From JAAETI01 sp964195945 (GTDB taxonomy: Bacteria > Actinomycetota > Acidimicrobiia > Spongiisociales > UBA5794): DNA of 64,000 nucleotides. The notes beneath the pieces were generated by a model that was not told the origin of the DNA, searched no databases, and was given only the letters and a program-made list of their open reading frames with translations. Position numbers and translations under genes: made by a program. Below are positions 15,566-24,538 of this stretch, one piece after another. Location of the stretch: the NCBI GenBank assembly GCA_964195945.1, contig CAXMRC010000201.1:1-64000 (forward strand), given 5' to 3'. Position 1 is the stretch's first letter; every line of letters begins with the position of its first letter.

Positions 15566-16261
15566 CTACCGACCGGCTCGGCTCTCTAGATCGAAGCTGA
15601 GCGCGACCCAAGTCGCCCTGGCGACCGCATACGCACGACCACCTTGCTGAACTGCGGCACCGCTTGCATGCCGACTCTCACCAAGTGCCACCAGCACAGT
15701 GATCACCGTGTAGTCACCAAGATCGGCTTCAGCCACGCCGATCAACGCGACTTTGGCATCCCCGGCCAGCTCAGCCACCGCGGCAACGACCGCGGCGTCC
15801 ATGCCGCTAATGCCGAGATCGAGAGTTTGATCCGATGACCTTCCAGCGGTAGTCCGCACCAGGACAGAAATACCATCCGGAGTCTCCTCGACAGCGACAC
15901 TCTCTAACCGGGGAGCAGGCATCTCTCCCTGGTCAACCAAAACATCTGACACCGCGTGCTCGCCGACCAACGGAAAGCTCACCACGGAGCCGGGGGCCCC
16001 CGGGGGTGGCGGCGGACCGCCATAGCCCGGCTCGTCACCCTCGGCCGGAGTGGGCCGCATACCGTGTTCGGTAAGTATCCGACGGACCGCAACCCCGACG
16101 GCATCTGCGTCGGCTCCCGTTGCTAGTTGGACACGCACTCCGGCGACGCCACGCCCAGACTCGACCTCGGCGCCTGCGATTCCTGGAACGGCAAGTAACT
16201 CATCCTGAAGTGCTGCTCCCACTACACCCTCCCAAAGATTCGGTGCTGTTGTTTGCGCCAT
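15566..16261 (-). CDS. Hypothetical protein with Pro-rich linker
   Basis: A 231-residue protein, soluble, Ala/Val/Gly-rich. The N-terminal part (about 1-72) and C-terminal part (about 95-231) look like separate alpha/beta folds joined by GYGGPPPPPGAPG. The C-terminal part shows alternating hydrophobic strands and the AVVAAVAELAGDAKVALIGV segment, a ferredoxin-like or dimerising pattern. No catalytic motif was recognised. The ATG at 16261 overlaps the end of the small gene at 16222-16476, so the two are probably co-transcribed. Its 3' end lies 2 bases from the convergent resolvase-like gene. Confidence 0.65.
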   Translation of the reverse strand: MAQTTAPNLWEGVVGAALQDELLAVPGIAGAEVESGRGVAGVRVQLATGADADAVGVAVRRILTEHGMRPTPAEGDEPGYGGPPPPPGAPGSVVSFPLVGEHAVSDVLVDQGEMPAPRLESVAVEETPDGISVLVRTTAGRSSDQTLDLGISGMDAAVVAAVAELAGDAKVALIGVAEADLGDYTVITVLVALGESRHASGAAVQQGGRAYAVARATWVALSFDLESRAGR

Positions 16262-16476
16262 TCGAGATACACGATCAATTCATTCGACGTCAACACGGTC
16301 GTGGAATCTCCATGTGCAGTAGCCAGACGCCAGTCGGAATACGCCTGATCCGGACGCGGTAGGAAGGGCACGGTTCGCCACCAGTTTCGCGGGGAAACGG
16401 CAAACAGGGTGCGCACCGCCTCGGTCCACAAATCTGGGCGTCGTCCCACCGCCGCCACAACATTCCACGACATCAT
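16222..16476 (-). CDS. Small conserved actinobacterial protein
   Basis: An 84-residue protein containing RRPDLWTEAVRTLFAVSPRN and WWRTVPFLPRPDQAYSDWR, a Trp/Pro-rich pattern (R-P-x-L-W, W-W-R, P-F-L-P-x-P, then Y-x-x-x-R-x-x-T-A) that I recall from small proteins across actinobacteria, with no known function. The C-terminus TSNELIVYLEWRKQQ is helical. Two adjacent ATGs (16476 and 16473) can serve as start. It overlaps the next gene (16261) by 40 bases and is divergent from the MoxR operon, sharing a 119-base promoter gap. Confidence 0.65.
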   Translation of the reverse strand: MMSWNVVAAVGRRPDLWTEAVRTLFAVSPRNWWRTVPFLPRPDQAYSDWRLATAHGDSTTVLTSNELIVYLEWRKQQHRIFGRV

Positions 16477-16595
16477 GGAACGATCGTAACTGTGTGGGCG
16501 TTGACATCGTGGGATTGCCAAATCGTGGCGACGTGGGCAGAGAGGTGCAAGCACTGATAGTCTCACCGAAGTTGCTGCCGGAGGAAGGGGCACAT

Positions 16596-17567
16596 GTGAC
16601 GATTACCGCTGATGACCTTCAGTGGTTCGGAAAGAATTTTGGCGCGATCGTTGACAACATCGAGACCGTCATTCAAGGCAAGCGCCGCACGATCGAATTG
16701 GCAACGATTTGCTTGCTATCTGAAGGCCACACGCTTATAGAGGACGTTCCGGGCACCGGGAAGACACTGCTCGCCCGCTCGTTGGCAAAGTCGATCGATT
16801 GCAGTTTCCAGAGGATCCAGTTCACCCCCGACTTATTGCCGTCGGATGTGACGGGAGTGTCAGTTTGGGACCGCGAGTCATCGCATTTCGTGTTCCGACC
16901 AGGGCCGGTGTTTGCCAACGTCCTACTCGGCGATGAAATCAATAGGGCCAGCCCAAAAACGCAGTCGGCCCTCTTGGAAGCCATGGAAGAGCGCCAGGTC
17001 ACCGTTGACGCTGTCACCAGACCGCTCGCCGCACCTTTCATGGTGGTCGCCACACAAAATCCGATCGAACACGAGGGCACCTATCCCCTGCCAGAAGCCC
17101 AACTGGATCGCTTCATGATGCGACTTGGCATGGGGTACCCCGAGCGGGAGAAGGAATTGGAGATGCTCAAGACACACGGGCATCACTCGACGCTCGATGA
17201 TCTCGAACCGGTTTTAGACGCTGCCGACGTGAACCGCATGTCTGACATTGCCGCAGGGGTGTATGTTGCCGATGCGATCCGCTCGTATCTCGTTGATCTG
17301 TCCGATGCGACGCGAAACGAGCCAGACTTGCTTCTCGGGGCATCTCCACGCGCGACGCTATATATGCAACGAGCCTCCCGCACTAACGCGGCAACAGAGG
17401 GACGGGATTTCGTGACACCAGACGATGTCAAAGAGATGCTCCACCCCGTGCTCAACCACCGTCTGATACTCCAGCCGGAAGCTCAGATGCGCGGCTCAGG
17501 AGTCCGTGCCGTCATCGACGCAATAAGCGACCGGGTCGGAGTGCCCGGAGCTCGCACCGGCGTCTGA
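16596..17567 (+). CDS. MoxR-family AAA+ ATPase
   Basis: A 323-residue MoxR ATPase. It shows Walker A EDVPGTGKT (residues 50-57), Walker B LLGDEINRA, sensor 1 VVATQNPIEHEGTYPLPEAQ and arginine-finger region LDRFMMRL, and the small lid domain ends with the LLGASPRATLYMQRA sensor-2 segment. MoxR proteins act as chaperone-like partners for the von Willebrand-type and DUF58 proteins encoded next to them. The GTG at 16596 is preceded by GGAGGAAGG and fixes the start; the longer reading from 16494 is not needed. The next gene begins on its last base, so the operon is tightly coupled. Confidence 0.93.
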   Translation: MTITADDLQWFGKNFGAIVDNIETVIQGKRRTIELATICLLSEGHTLIEDVPGTGKTLLARSLAKSIDCSFQRIQFTPDLLPSDVTGVSVWDRESSHFVFRPGPVFANVLLGDEINRASPKTQSALLEAMEERQVTVDAVTRPLAAPFMVVATQNPIEHEGTYPLPEAQLDRFMMRLGMGYPEREKELEMLKTHGHHSTLDDLEPVLDAADVNRMSDIAAGVYVADAIRSYLVDLSDATRNEPDLLLGASPRATLYMQRASRTNAATEGRDFVTPDDVKEMLHPVLNHRLILQPEAQMRGSGVRAVIDAISDRVGVPGARTGV

Positions 17568-18751
17568 TGCCGACTTTGCGCGGCTGGGCGGCACTTGGCG
17601 CATCCTTTGCGCTTGCAGTGCTGTGGATCGGCTTCGGCGAGAGATTGCTTCTCGCACTGGCCGTCTTTCTAGTCGCGTCTGTGGCCTTCGGTGTCCTGTA
17701 CGTTCGAAGCAGCGCACCACGCGCCAGGCTGACCCGCCGCATCTCGCCCATTCAGGTACACGACGGCGAACGGGCGATCGTCCAACTCTCCCTTGTTTCG
17801 AGCCGAAGGCTCCACGCGGCGATAGTCGAAGACATCGTCCACAGCCTGGGAACTGCCTCCTTTGTTGCCGAACGCGTGGATGAGAGCGAGCCAATGGCTG
17901 CTCGCTACGAGGTTCTCTGCAAGCCACGCGGGGTCTACAAGGTTGGCCCGGCCACCCTCAGGGTGCGCGACGCCATGGCCCTGGCCGAGTCGGTTAGCAC
18001 GGGGAAACGTGCCGACCGGTTGGTCGTGTATCCGACCGTAGAACAACTCGCAGGCCTCCCTGTGGTGCGGGGCCAAGACCCCAACGTCAACTCGGCGCGC
18101 GCCAACTTCTCGCACAGCGGCGGCGACGACTTCTTCACCCTGCGGGAGTACCAGCGCGGTGATGACATGCGCCGGGTCCACTGGCCATCCTCGGCTCGCC
18201 GCGATGAGTTGATGATCAAGCAACTCGAGATGCCATGGCAGTCACGAGCCCTGGTGTTGCTCGATGTTCGGGCAGAGTCCTATACAACACCGGATTCTTT
18301 CGAGCACGCCGTCCGCGGTGCGGCTTCGGCGATGCGGCACCTTTATCGACATGGTTTCAACCCAACATTATGGAGCGGGAAATCTCGTGGCACGCCAGTA
18401 TCGACCGCCCAGGCCTACGACCTCGCCATGGAGGAGCTGGCAACTGTCCAAACCAATCCCGAGCTCGATTTCAGTGCCCTGATGAGGCGTCTTCGCAGAG
18501 AAGGGCTCGCCGGAGGTGCACTGGTCATGGTCACGGGTGTCTTGGACAGCGGCGGCGTCTCCGTCTTCAAGACACTAAGTCGGGATTACTACAAAACGAT
18601 CGTAATGACTGTCTCTGAGCGCGAGAACGAAGCTCTAAGCCAAATAAAACGAGCCGGCGCCGTCGCCGTCGCGTCGGGACCCGCTTCAACGTGGGCGCCA
18701 GCTTGGCGCGAAGCAATGGAGAAAACATGGTCTACCGCCTCAGCTGGCTAG
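17567..18751 (+). CDS. DUF58 domain membrane protein
   Basis: A 394-residue protein. Two closely spaced membrane helices lie at about residues 6-46; a beta-rich domain follows, then the DUF58 block with HSGGDDFFTLREYQRGDDMR and RVHWPSSARRDELMIKQLE (the R-E-Y-x-x-G-D-x-x-R-x-I/V-x-W pattern), after which a vWA-like fold begins at ALVLLDVRAES. The metal-adhesion motif appears only partly kept. Encoded between moxR and a transglutaminase, it is the usual middle member of this trio, thought to work in assembly or processing at the membrane. The ATG overlaps the moxR stop. Confidence 0.9.
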   Translation: MPTLRGWAALGASFALAVLWIGFGERLLLALAVFLVASVAFGVLYVRSSAPRARLTRRISPIQVHDGERAIVQLSLVSSRRLHAAIVEDIVHSLGTASFVAERVDESEPMAARYEVLCKPRGVYKVGPATLRVRDAMALAESVSTGKRADRLVVYPTVEQLAGLPVVRGQDPNVNSARANFSHSGGDDFFTLREYQRGDDMRRVHWPSSARRDELMIKQLEMPWQSRALVLLDVRAESYTTPDSFEHAVRGAASAMRHLYRHGFNPTLWSGKSRGTPVSTAQAYDLAMEELATVQTNPELDFSALMRRLRREGLAGGALVMVTGVLDSGGVSVFKTLSRDYYKTIVMTVSERENEALSQIKRAGAVAVASGPASTWAPAWREAMEKTWSTASAG

Positions 18752-21171
18752 CCGGAGCGGCCTCATTGATCTACGCCCTCAGCGGCATCAACGGTCTGCT
18801 GCGCCCCACCAGCAACGGCACCAAGTGGCAGTTCATCATCATCGCCGCTCTGATCCTCGGCGCCACCATCACGTGGACCGCCCTGAGCTACCGAGCGCAT
18901 CCTACGGTCGTAGTCGGGCTCAATCTGGTTGCAGTTGGCATTGCGGTCGCCCGTATCGCCGCACCCGAGACGACAAACACACTCCTGCCAACCGGTGAGA
19001 CGCTCGCAGCCCTCACCGAGCAACTCGACAGAGCAATGGCTCTCATCCGAACCGGCCTTGAGCCCGTCCAGCCAATCGCCGGAATCGTCATCGTCCTCGC
19101 AGTCGTCTTCTGGGCTGCCGGGGTTCTCTTGACGTGGGGCCTAATGCGGGGCCATCCCTACATCGCTTTGGTCCCGCCGCTCGTGCTGTCCCTGCAGTTC
19201 GCAACCATGGACCGCACCAGAACCGGGTGGCTTAGCATCGGGTTGTTCTTGTTAATCGTCGCGGCTTCGGTCGTTGCAGTCACCATCGATGAACGTGACC
19301 AATCAGCGGGCAGGATGTCGGGTGCAAACAATCGCCGACCACCGAGCACTCGACTCGCACCATCGGCCGCCGGCTTCCTCGGGATGACGCTATTTCTCAG
19401 TGTCACGGCAACTGGGTTTATGTCTGGTCTTGTTCCCCACGATGGTGTGCTGCCCTGGAGAAGCGCCACCGGACTCACCTCCGACTTCTACGGCGGCATT
19501 TCCTACAACCCGTTCATCGGGATCCAGCAGGCTCTCGTCTCGCAATCGGATGCGCCCGTCTTCCTCGCCGAGATCACCGGCGATGTACCGGCCAGCCAGG
19601 TCTACTTCCGATTGGTCACGATGGAGACATACGACGGGGGCCAGTTCTTTGCGGACAAACCCACCGTAGTTGACCTCGAAACCCGACCGTGGGAAGACGG
19701 TGGCAATCGGTTCGCCGGGCCGACAGCACGGATAACCACCACTGTTCAAATCGAACGTCTTCGCATGGATTGGCTCCCGGAAACTTACGTTCCTGACGCT
19801 TTCAGCACCGAAGCAGACATTCTGCGGGATGTGCGAATTCGGCAAGCAGACGGGGCTCTTCGCCTCGAGGGGAACCAGTCATATGAGGGTTTGATCTATA
19901 CCGTCGAGTCGGTGGTCCCTGAACCCGATATCGCGGTCCTCGCCACTGATAACGATGGCGAACTATCCCCAGCATTCGAGTACGCATCCACCGAGCAGGA
20001 GGTGCCAGAACCGGTGGTCGTGCCTGCCCGCCCCGAACCGGCGAACGTCGAGAAGTACCTCGATGTGCCAGAAGACCTCAACGAAGGAATCGCGGCCGAA
20101 GCAAGGCGCCAGACAAGAAATCTGACCACCAACTACGAAATAGGCCTCGCTCTCGAATCCTGGTTCCATTCTGATGCTTTCTTCTACTCAACCAACATAG
20201 ACCCCGGTCATGGTGCTACCGATCTCGCCGCATGGCTGATCGACCCCGAGTCACCCAATTATCGGGTCGGATACTGCGAGAACTTCGCAACTGCGATGGC
20301 GGTTATGGCCAGAACTCTGGATGTGCCGTCACGGGTCGTGCTCGGATTCACTCCTGGTGAGCCAACCGGGCAAGAGAACGTTGTAGTGGTGCGTGACCGC
20401 AACGCACATGCCTGGGTAGAGCTGTGGATACCGACGCAGGGTTGGGTTCGTTTCGATCCGACTCCGCGCGGCGACGGCATCAACCCATCGACATACGGCT
20501 TGGCTGAGACCGAGCTTGGGTTCTCGCTAACCACCTATCTAGACGTACCCGACCCTGAACCGCTCAACCGCCCGAACGCACCCTTGGCTCCACCCCAGTT
20601 CGGTGAAGACCCGCTCCCGATCTTCGCCGGTGGCGGAGCTGTCCAATCGAGCGGCGGTCTCTCGATACCGGGTTGGGTCACCGCGGTTGCCCCATACCTA
20701 TTGCTCGCTCTATTGCTCTTCGGCGGGATACCCGCCGTCAAGTGGTGGAGGAGACGACGACGCATGAAACGCCTGGAGGATGGCGACATCAGCGCCGCAT
20801 GGGAAGACATCGTCGCCCGTCTTGCGGATCTTGGCGAGACCCCGTCCGCGGCCGCAACCCCACGGCAGCTTGCCCTGTCGGTCGACAGCGCGATGGTTCC
20901 GTTGGCATCGGTGTACGGTCGTTCCATCTACGGACCGAGCGATGCAATCGAGCCGCAGCACGTCGAGGCGGCGGCCAAGTCACTGGAGCAAACTCGGTCT
21001 CGCCTCATTACCCGGCACAGCGCAGCCCAACGACTCGTTGCCTTGTACCGACCGACCAACATCATCCCGATGCGAGCGAAAAGGGCAGTGAGACGTCTCC
21101 GGTTTAGCGAGCGCAATGGATCCAGCAATGGATCCAACGGTACAAACGGATTGCAAAGGAACGGTCGCTAG
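18727..21171 (+). CDS. TgpA-like membrane transglutaminase (DUF3488 plus transglutaminase core)
   Basis: An 814-residue protein: an N-terminal bundle of about six membrane helices (residues 1-210), a large outside region, a transglutaminase/protease-like core, another helix (about 655-680) and a cytoplasmic C-terminal tail. The catalytic triad is visible as Cys517 in GYCENFATAMA, His561 in RNAHAWVELW and Asp577 in RFDPTP. The ATG at 18727 is preferred over 18691 because GGAGAAAAC precedes it; it overlaps the DUF58 gene by 25 bases. The C-terminus has a short Ser-Asn-Gly run coded by repeated GGATCCA. Substrate unknown; an envelope role is inferred from its partners. Confidence 0.9.
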   Translation: MVYRLSWLAGAASLIYALSGINGLLRPTSNGTKWQFIIIAALILGATITWTALSYRAHPTVVVGLNLVAVGIAVARIAAPETTNTLLPTGETLAALTEQLDRAMALIRTGLEPVQPIAGIVIVLAVVFWAAGVLLTWGLMRGHPYIALVPPLVLSLQFATMDRTRTGWLSIGLFLLIVAASVVAVTIDERDQSAGRMSGANNRRPPSTRLAPSAAGFLGMTLFLSVTATGFMSGLVPHDGVLPWRSATGLTSDFYGGISYNPFIGIQQALVSQSDAPVFLAEITGDVPASQVYFRLVTMETYDGGQFFADKPTVVDLETRPWEDGGNRFAGPTARITTTVQIERLRMDWLPETYVPDAFSTEADILRDVRIRQADGALRLEGNQSYEGLIYTVESVVPEPDIAVLATDNDGELSPAFEYASTEQEVPEPVVVPARPEPANVEKYLDVPEDLNEGIAAEARRQTRNLTTNYEIGLALESWFHSDAFFYSTNIDPGHGATDLAAWLIDPESPNYRVGYCENFATAMAVMARTLDVPSRVVLGFTPGEPTGQENVVVVRDRNAHAWVELWIPTQGWVRFDPTPRGDGINPSTYGLAETELGFSLTTYLDVPDPEPLNRPNAPLAPPQFGEDPLPIFAGGGAVQSSGGLSIPGWVTAVAPYLLLALLLFGGIPAVKWWRRRRRMKRLEDGDISAAWEDIVARLADLGETPSAAATPRQLALSVDSAMVPLASVYGRSIYGPSDAIEPQHVEAAAKSLEQTRSRLITRHSAAQRLVALYRPTNIIPMRAKRAVRRLRFSERNGSSNGSNGTNGLQRNGR

Positions 21172-21193
21172 TAGCCCGGCTCGTAGCGGATTC

Positions 21194-21691
21194 CTAGCCT
21201 TGGGCTGCGGCGCTCTCGGACTTAACGTCGTCTTCGACACGTCGCAGCATGTCCAAGAACCGGTCCCGGTCCAACTCGAACTTGGAGACATCCTCTTCGA
21301 CGCTCTTGGTGATCTCGTTGATCGCAACAAAGAAGGCCAACTGGCCGTCGCGCAGCGCATCCAATAGCTCGTCCTCGTTCTGGGCAACTCGGAAAATGGT
21401 CTTCCCATCTGTGACGAGCTTGACCGAAGCCAGATGGTCATCCATCGCCGCGCTTCGCCGCAGATAGTCCCAGGCACGACGGACTCGCTGCACCGACATT
21501 CCGTTGTCGAGAAGACTTTTGACGACGCGCAAAGCGACCAGGTCCCGGAATGAGTACAGACGACGCCGTCCCGGTCGTCCGCCGCTGCTCTGAATACTCG
21601 GGGCTACTAAATCAACTTTGTCCCAATAACGAAGTTGGTGGGCAGTACACCCAGTCAGTGCAGATGCCTGCTGGGCCGTAAAAGATTCCAC
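21194..21691 (-). CDS. MerR-family transcriptional regulator
   Basis: A 165-residue protein with an N-terminal winged-helix MerR domain: FTAQQASALTGCTAHQLRYW followed by RRLYSFRDLVALRVVKSLLD and GMSVQRVRRAWDYL, the helices that bind DNA. The C-terminal part is helical, without cysteines, and looks like a divergent dimerisation segment, with no recognised effector domain. The start is a GTG at 21691 preceded by GGAGGAGATAG. Targets are not evident; a 3' gap of 22 bases separates it from the convergent TgpA gene. The DUF3040 gene lies upstream in the same direction and may share its transcript. Confidence 0.88.
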   Translation of the reverse strand: MESFTAQQASALTGCTAHQLRYWDKVDLVAPSIQSSGGRPGRRRLYSFRDLVALRVVKSLLDNGMSVQRVRRAWDYLRRSAAMDDHLASVKLVTDGKTIFRVAQNEDELLDALRDGQLAFFVAINEITKSVEEDVSKFELDRDRFLDMLRRVEDDVKSESAAAQG

Positions 21692-21798
21692 CTATCTCCT
21701 CCACACACGTTCTGGTCCGTTGGCTCCCCATGGACCCCTGATTCGAGTGCCGCATCACAGCTTCGGCGACCCACGCCCCCACATGAGGGGTGGCCACT

Positions 21799-22134
21799 TT
21801 AGCTGTTCCGCGACCACTTCTGTCGAGCCCTGTCCAGCCATGTCTCGAAGGTGTCAGACCCTCCGCCGGCGGCTTGGCGCAGGCTTGTTGCAAGCCACCC
21901 GGCAGAAGCCAGCATGAGCAAGAAACCAGCGGCGGCAATCCAGACATTCGCAGTGAATGATGCGAGCATGACCACAAGCCCAATCACGAAACCCGCGATA
22001 GCAAGCCTTCGCCTGGGCCGGAAGATCGACCGCAACGACGCCTCGGCCACAGAGCGAGCAAGCTCTGGGTCTTCTTCATAGAACTGGCGCTCAATCTCTT
22101 CGAGAATGCGCTGTTCATCTTCGTTGAGCGGCAT
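21799..22134 (-). CDS. DUF3040 membrane protein
   Basis: A 111-residue protein of the actinobacterial DUF3040 family. It starts MPLNEDEQRILEEIERQFYE, the cytoplasmic helix that defines the family, with the extension DPELARSVAEASL. Two membrane helices follow (about residues 45-63 and 67-84), then a polar tail. DUF3040 proteins are small inner membrane proteins of unknown job, often near cell wall or division genes. It lies between dinB and the MerR gene, 44 bases after dinB ends. The family assignment is firm, function unknown. Confidence 0.88.
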   Translation of the reverse strand: MPLNEDEQRILEEIERQFYEEDPELARSVAEASLRSIFRPRRRLAIAGFVIGLVVMLASFTANVWIAAAGFLLMLASAGWLATSLRQAAGGGSDTFETWLDRARQKWSRNS

Positions 22135-22178
22135 CGTGTTATCTCCGGTTCTGAAACCGAGTATACAAGCCGGTCGTG

Positions 22179-23366
22179 CTATCGATCGCGAGGTTTCTTG
22201 ACGTCACCGGGCATCAATGACGCAGGGAACACAGCCTCGTCGCCGAATCGTTCACGGACCTCTTCCACAGCTCCGGCCGCAACATCCCGCGGCCGATCGG
22301 CAAGCGACAGCTGACGTGGAGTTGCCGGGTCAACCAGTGCAGAGACGCCGATGCCGAGAAGCCGCACGCCACGCCCGGCACGATCAACCCGTCCGACGAG
22401 CGTACGAGCCACATCCCACAATGCAGGTGTTCTCTCGAGGGGATCGTCGACGGTCAGCGACCGGGTCAATGTCTCGAAATCGCCGAACCTGATCTTGAAC
22501 GAAATGGTGTGGCCTGCGCAACCGGCGCGACGGAGACGCGAAGACAACCGATCGCAAAGCCGCAGCATCGCCTGCTCGATGTCCTTGTCCGACAGCAGGT
22601 CTTGTGCATAAGTTTCTTCCACCGAAACCGATTTTGCTCCGCCTCCCGGCTCGACCTCTCTCCGATCAAGACCGGACGCGAGCTGACTGAGATGCTGGGC
22701 GAGGCTCGGGCCGAGGCGGGAAACAAGAACTCCCTCGGGAACGCCAGCAAGATCGCCGATTGTTTGGATTCCTAGCCCTTCCAAACTGGCGCGCGTGGCC
22801 TCTCCGACGCCCCACAGACGACGAACCGGCATAGGGTGGAGAAACCCCAACTCTTCCCCCGCCGCAACTACAAGGAGGCCATCCGGCTTGGCGGCGTCCG
22901 ACGCAAGTTTCGATATGAACTTCACTGCGGAGATGCCGACCGAGGCGGGTAGGCCCAGCTCGACACCGATCCGGGCTCTGAGCTCGTTTCCCGCGGCGGC
23001 CGGACTCGCAAAGTGGAGCCGAAGACCGGAGATGTCCAGAAACGCTTCATCAACAGAGAGACCCTCGACCAAAGGGCTGAAAGAACGAAAAACTTCAAAC
23101 ACACGTTGTGAAACATCTCCGTAGGCGTTGTGGTCGGGCGGCAAAAAGCGGGCACGGGGGCATAGGCGCCGAGCTTCACCGATTGGCATTGCCGAATGCA
23201 CCCCCACCGCCCTGGCCTCGTAGGACGCCGAGGCCACCACGCCGCGCCGACCCAATCCTCCAACGACAACGGGTACGCCAACCAACGACGGATCCCGTAG
23301 CCGCTCCACCTCCACGAAGAACGCATCCATGTCGATGTGAAGAAAACGTTCCGCAAACTTCCTCAT
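22179..23366 (-). CDS. dinB: DNA polymerase IV (Y-family, DinB)
   Basis: An error-prone translesion polymerase, 395 residues from the ATG at 23366. The palm domain carries HIDMDAFFVEVE and SVDEAFLDIS, the catalytic acidic residues of Y-family enzymes. The HhH thumb (RLWGVGEATRASLEGLGIQT) and the little-finger domain (SVSVEETYAQDLLSDKD onward) are complete. A longer reading up to 23540 would lie in the divergent promoter region and is not supported. No beta-clamp motif of canonical Q-L-x-L-F type is visible at the C-terminus; QLSLAD (about 359-364) is the best match. No SOS box could be seen in the 72-base divergent gap. Confidence 0.93.
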   Translation of the reverse strand: MRKFAERFLHIDMDAFFVEVERLRDPSLVGVPVVVGGLGRRGVVASASYEARAVGVHSAMPIGEARRLCPRARFLPPDHNAYGDVSQRVFEVFRSFSPLVEGLSVDEAFLDISGLRLHFASPAAAGNELRARIGVELGLPASVGISAVKFISKLASDAAKPDGLLVVAAGEELGFLHPMPVRRLWGVGEATRASLEGLGIQTIGDLAGVPEGVLVSRLGPSLAQHLSQLASGLDRREVEPGGGAKSVSVEETYAQDLLSDKDIEQAMLRLCDRLSSRLRRAGCAGHTISFKIRFGDFETLTRSLTVDDPLERTPALWDVARTLVGRVDRAGRGVRLLGIGVSALVDPATPRQLSLADRPRDVAAGAVEEVRERFGDEAVFPASLMPGDVKKPRDR

Positions 23367-23438
23367 CCCGTCACCGTACTCCGTTCGCATCCATGGGTTG
23401 GTCCGACGGCTACCGAAACGTGTGGGAAACTGCATCCA

Positions 23439-24035
23439 ATGCGAATCCATCTCATCAGACACGGCGAAGTTCACAACCCGGACGACCTGGTCTACGCCGA
23501 TCTCCCTGGGTTCACGCTCTCGGAGCAGGGTAAGAAGCAAGCCGCGGCAACTGCAGCCCGGCTTGCCGAGACCAACCTTGCGGCCATCGTGTCGTCGCCT
23601 CTCGAACGAGCCATCGCCACCGCTTTCGCCATATCGGAACAGAACGGAGCGACCGTCAGTACCGACCAGCGTCTCACCGAATGGAAGCTCGCGACAAGGT
23701 GGGCCAGCGTGCGGTGGACATCGCTGCCCGAGGTGTTCCCCGGCGAACTCGAAGCGTATCTACAACACCCAACTGATCTTGCCTTCTCACCGGAGTCGCT
23801 GAACGAGATGGCAAGGCGGGTCGCATCGGTCGTCTGCGATTGGGCGCAGCAAGGCGGGCCCGCCGACATAGCGTTCATATCGCATCAAGATCCGATCCAC
23901 GGTGCCAGCCGCGTCCTCACCGGAACGGGCTTTGACGACTATCACACAGGCAAGCCGGAGCACTGCTCAGTGTTGACCCTCACCTCAGATGGCGGGCTAT
24001 GGACCGCCACGGACTATTGGGCGCCTGAGCAGTGA
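23439..24035 (+). CDS. Histidine phosphatase (phosphoglycerate mutase-like) family protein
   Basis: A 198-residue protein of the branch-1 histidine phosphatase fold. LIRHGEVHNP at residues 5-14 contains the RHG nucleophile, SSPLERAIATA carries the second Arg, and AFISHQDPIHGASRVL the second catalytic His. The likely reaction is hydrolysis of a phosphate ester; substrate cannot be told. The ATG at 23439 matches the RHG position in the family. It is divergent from dinB, and followed at 67 bases by a lipoprotein gene in the same direction. Confidence 0.9.
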   Translation: MRIHLIRHGEVHNPDDLVYADLPGFTLSEQGKKQAAATAARLAETNLAAIVSSPLERAIATAFAISEQNGATVSTDQRLTEWKLATRWASVRWTSLPEVFPGELEAYLQHPTDLAFSPESLNEMARRVASVVCDWAQQGGPADIAFISHQDPIHGASRVLTGTGFDDYHTGKPEHCSVLTLTSDGGLWTATDYWAPEQ

Positions 24036-24102
24036 ACCACTACTGAATCACCCATCGAGGATTGCGCACTACACTGCCGAACCGACGAGTTCGAGGAGAG
24101 AC

Positions 24103-24516
24103 GTGCGAGCACGCTGGGTCATGGTGACCGCCATCATTGCGCTTCTGTTTAGCGCCTGCGCTAGTGGTCCTTCGGACGCTGCGTTGGAGTCCGGCAAGGT
24201 CCCTGTGTCGACCACCACAACGGAACCACCTCCTGTAGGCATCACCGTTGTCATTATCGAAAGTGGACGGTTCCGTCCATCGAATCTCAAACTCGATCTT
24301 GCCGAAACATGGATCGTGGAGTGGCGTCACGAAGACGTTCCCGAGCGGGAATACACCCTCGAGGCTCGCAACGGTGAATTCACCAGCGAATTGCTGACCC
24401 CTGGAGATACGTTCCAGGTCGACTTCTCGCAGTTGGAACCCGGCATTTATCGCTACTTCTCATTCCTCGGCAACAACCGGATCCCGGGTTCCATCGACAC
24501 CCGGCCCGAGCAGTAA
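24103..24516 (+). CDS. Cupredoxin-like lipoprotein
   Basis: A 137-residue secreted lipoprotein. A GTG at 24103, preceded by GAGGAGAG, gives a signal peptide with the lipobox LLFSAC near residues 13-18, then a Thr/Pro linker (STTTTEPPP). The mature part ITVVIIESGRFRPSNLKLDL with WIVEWRHEDVPE and FSFLGNNRIPGSI has the spacing of a plastocyanin-like beta sandwich, but the usual Cys/Met copper ligands are not seen, so copper binding is doubtful. Downstream lie two membrane protein genes in the same direction. Confidence 0.78.
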   Translation: MRARWVMVTAIIALLFSACASGPSDAALESGKVPVSTTTTEPPPVGITVVIIESGRFRPSNLKLDLAETWIVEWRHEDVPEREYTLEARNGEFTSELLTPGDTFQVDFSQLEPGIYRYFSFLGNNRIPGSIDTRPEQ

Positions 24517-24538
24517 CCGCTCCCCCGGAGATGCCGCC

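Noticed and set aside
21118..21137. Repeated GGATCCA near the end of the TgpA gene
   Set aside because: Codes for a Ser-Asn-Gly tail; a short coding microrepeat rather than a mobile or regulatory element.
23367..23438. SOS (LexA) box between dinB and the histidine phosphatase
   Set aside because: GAACGGAGTAC resembles the actinobacterial SOS box but has 3 instead of 4 spacer bases and a mismatched right half.
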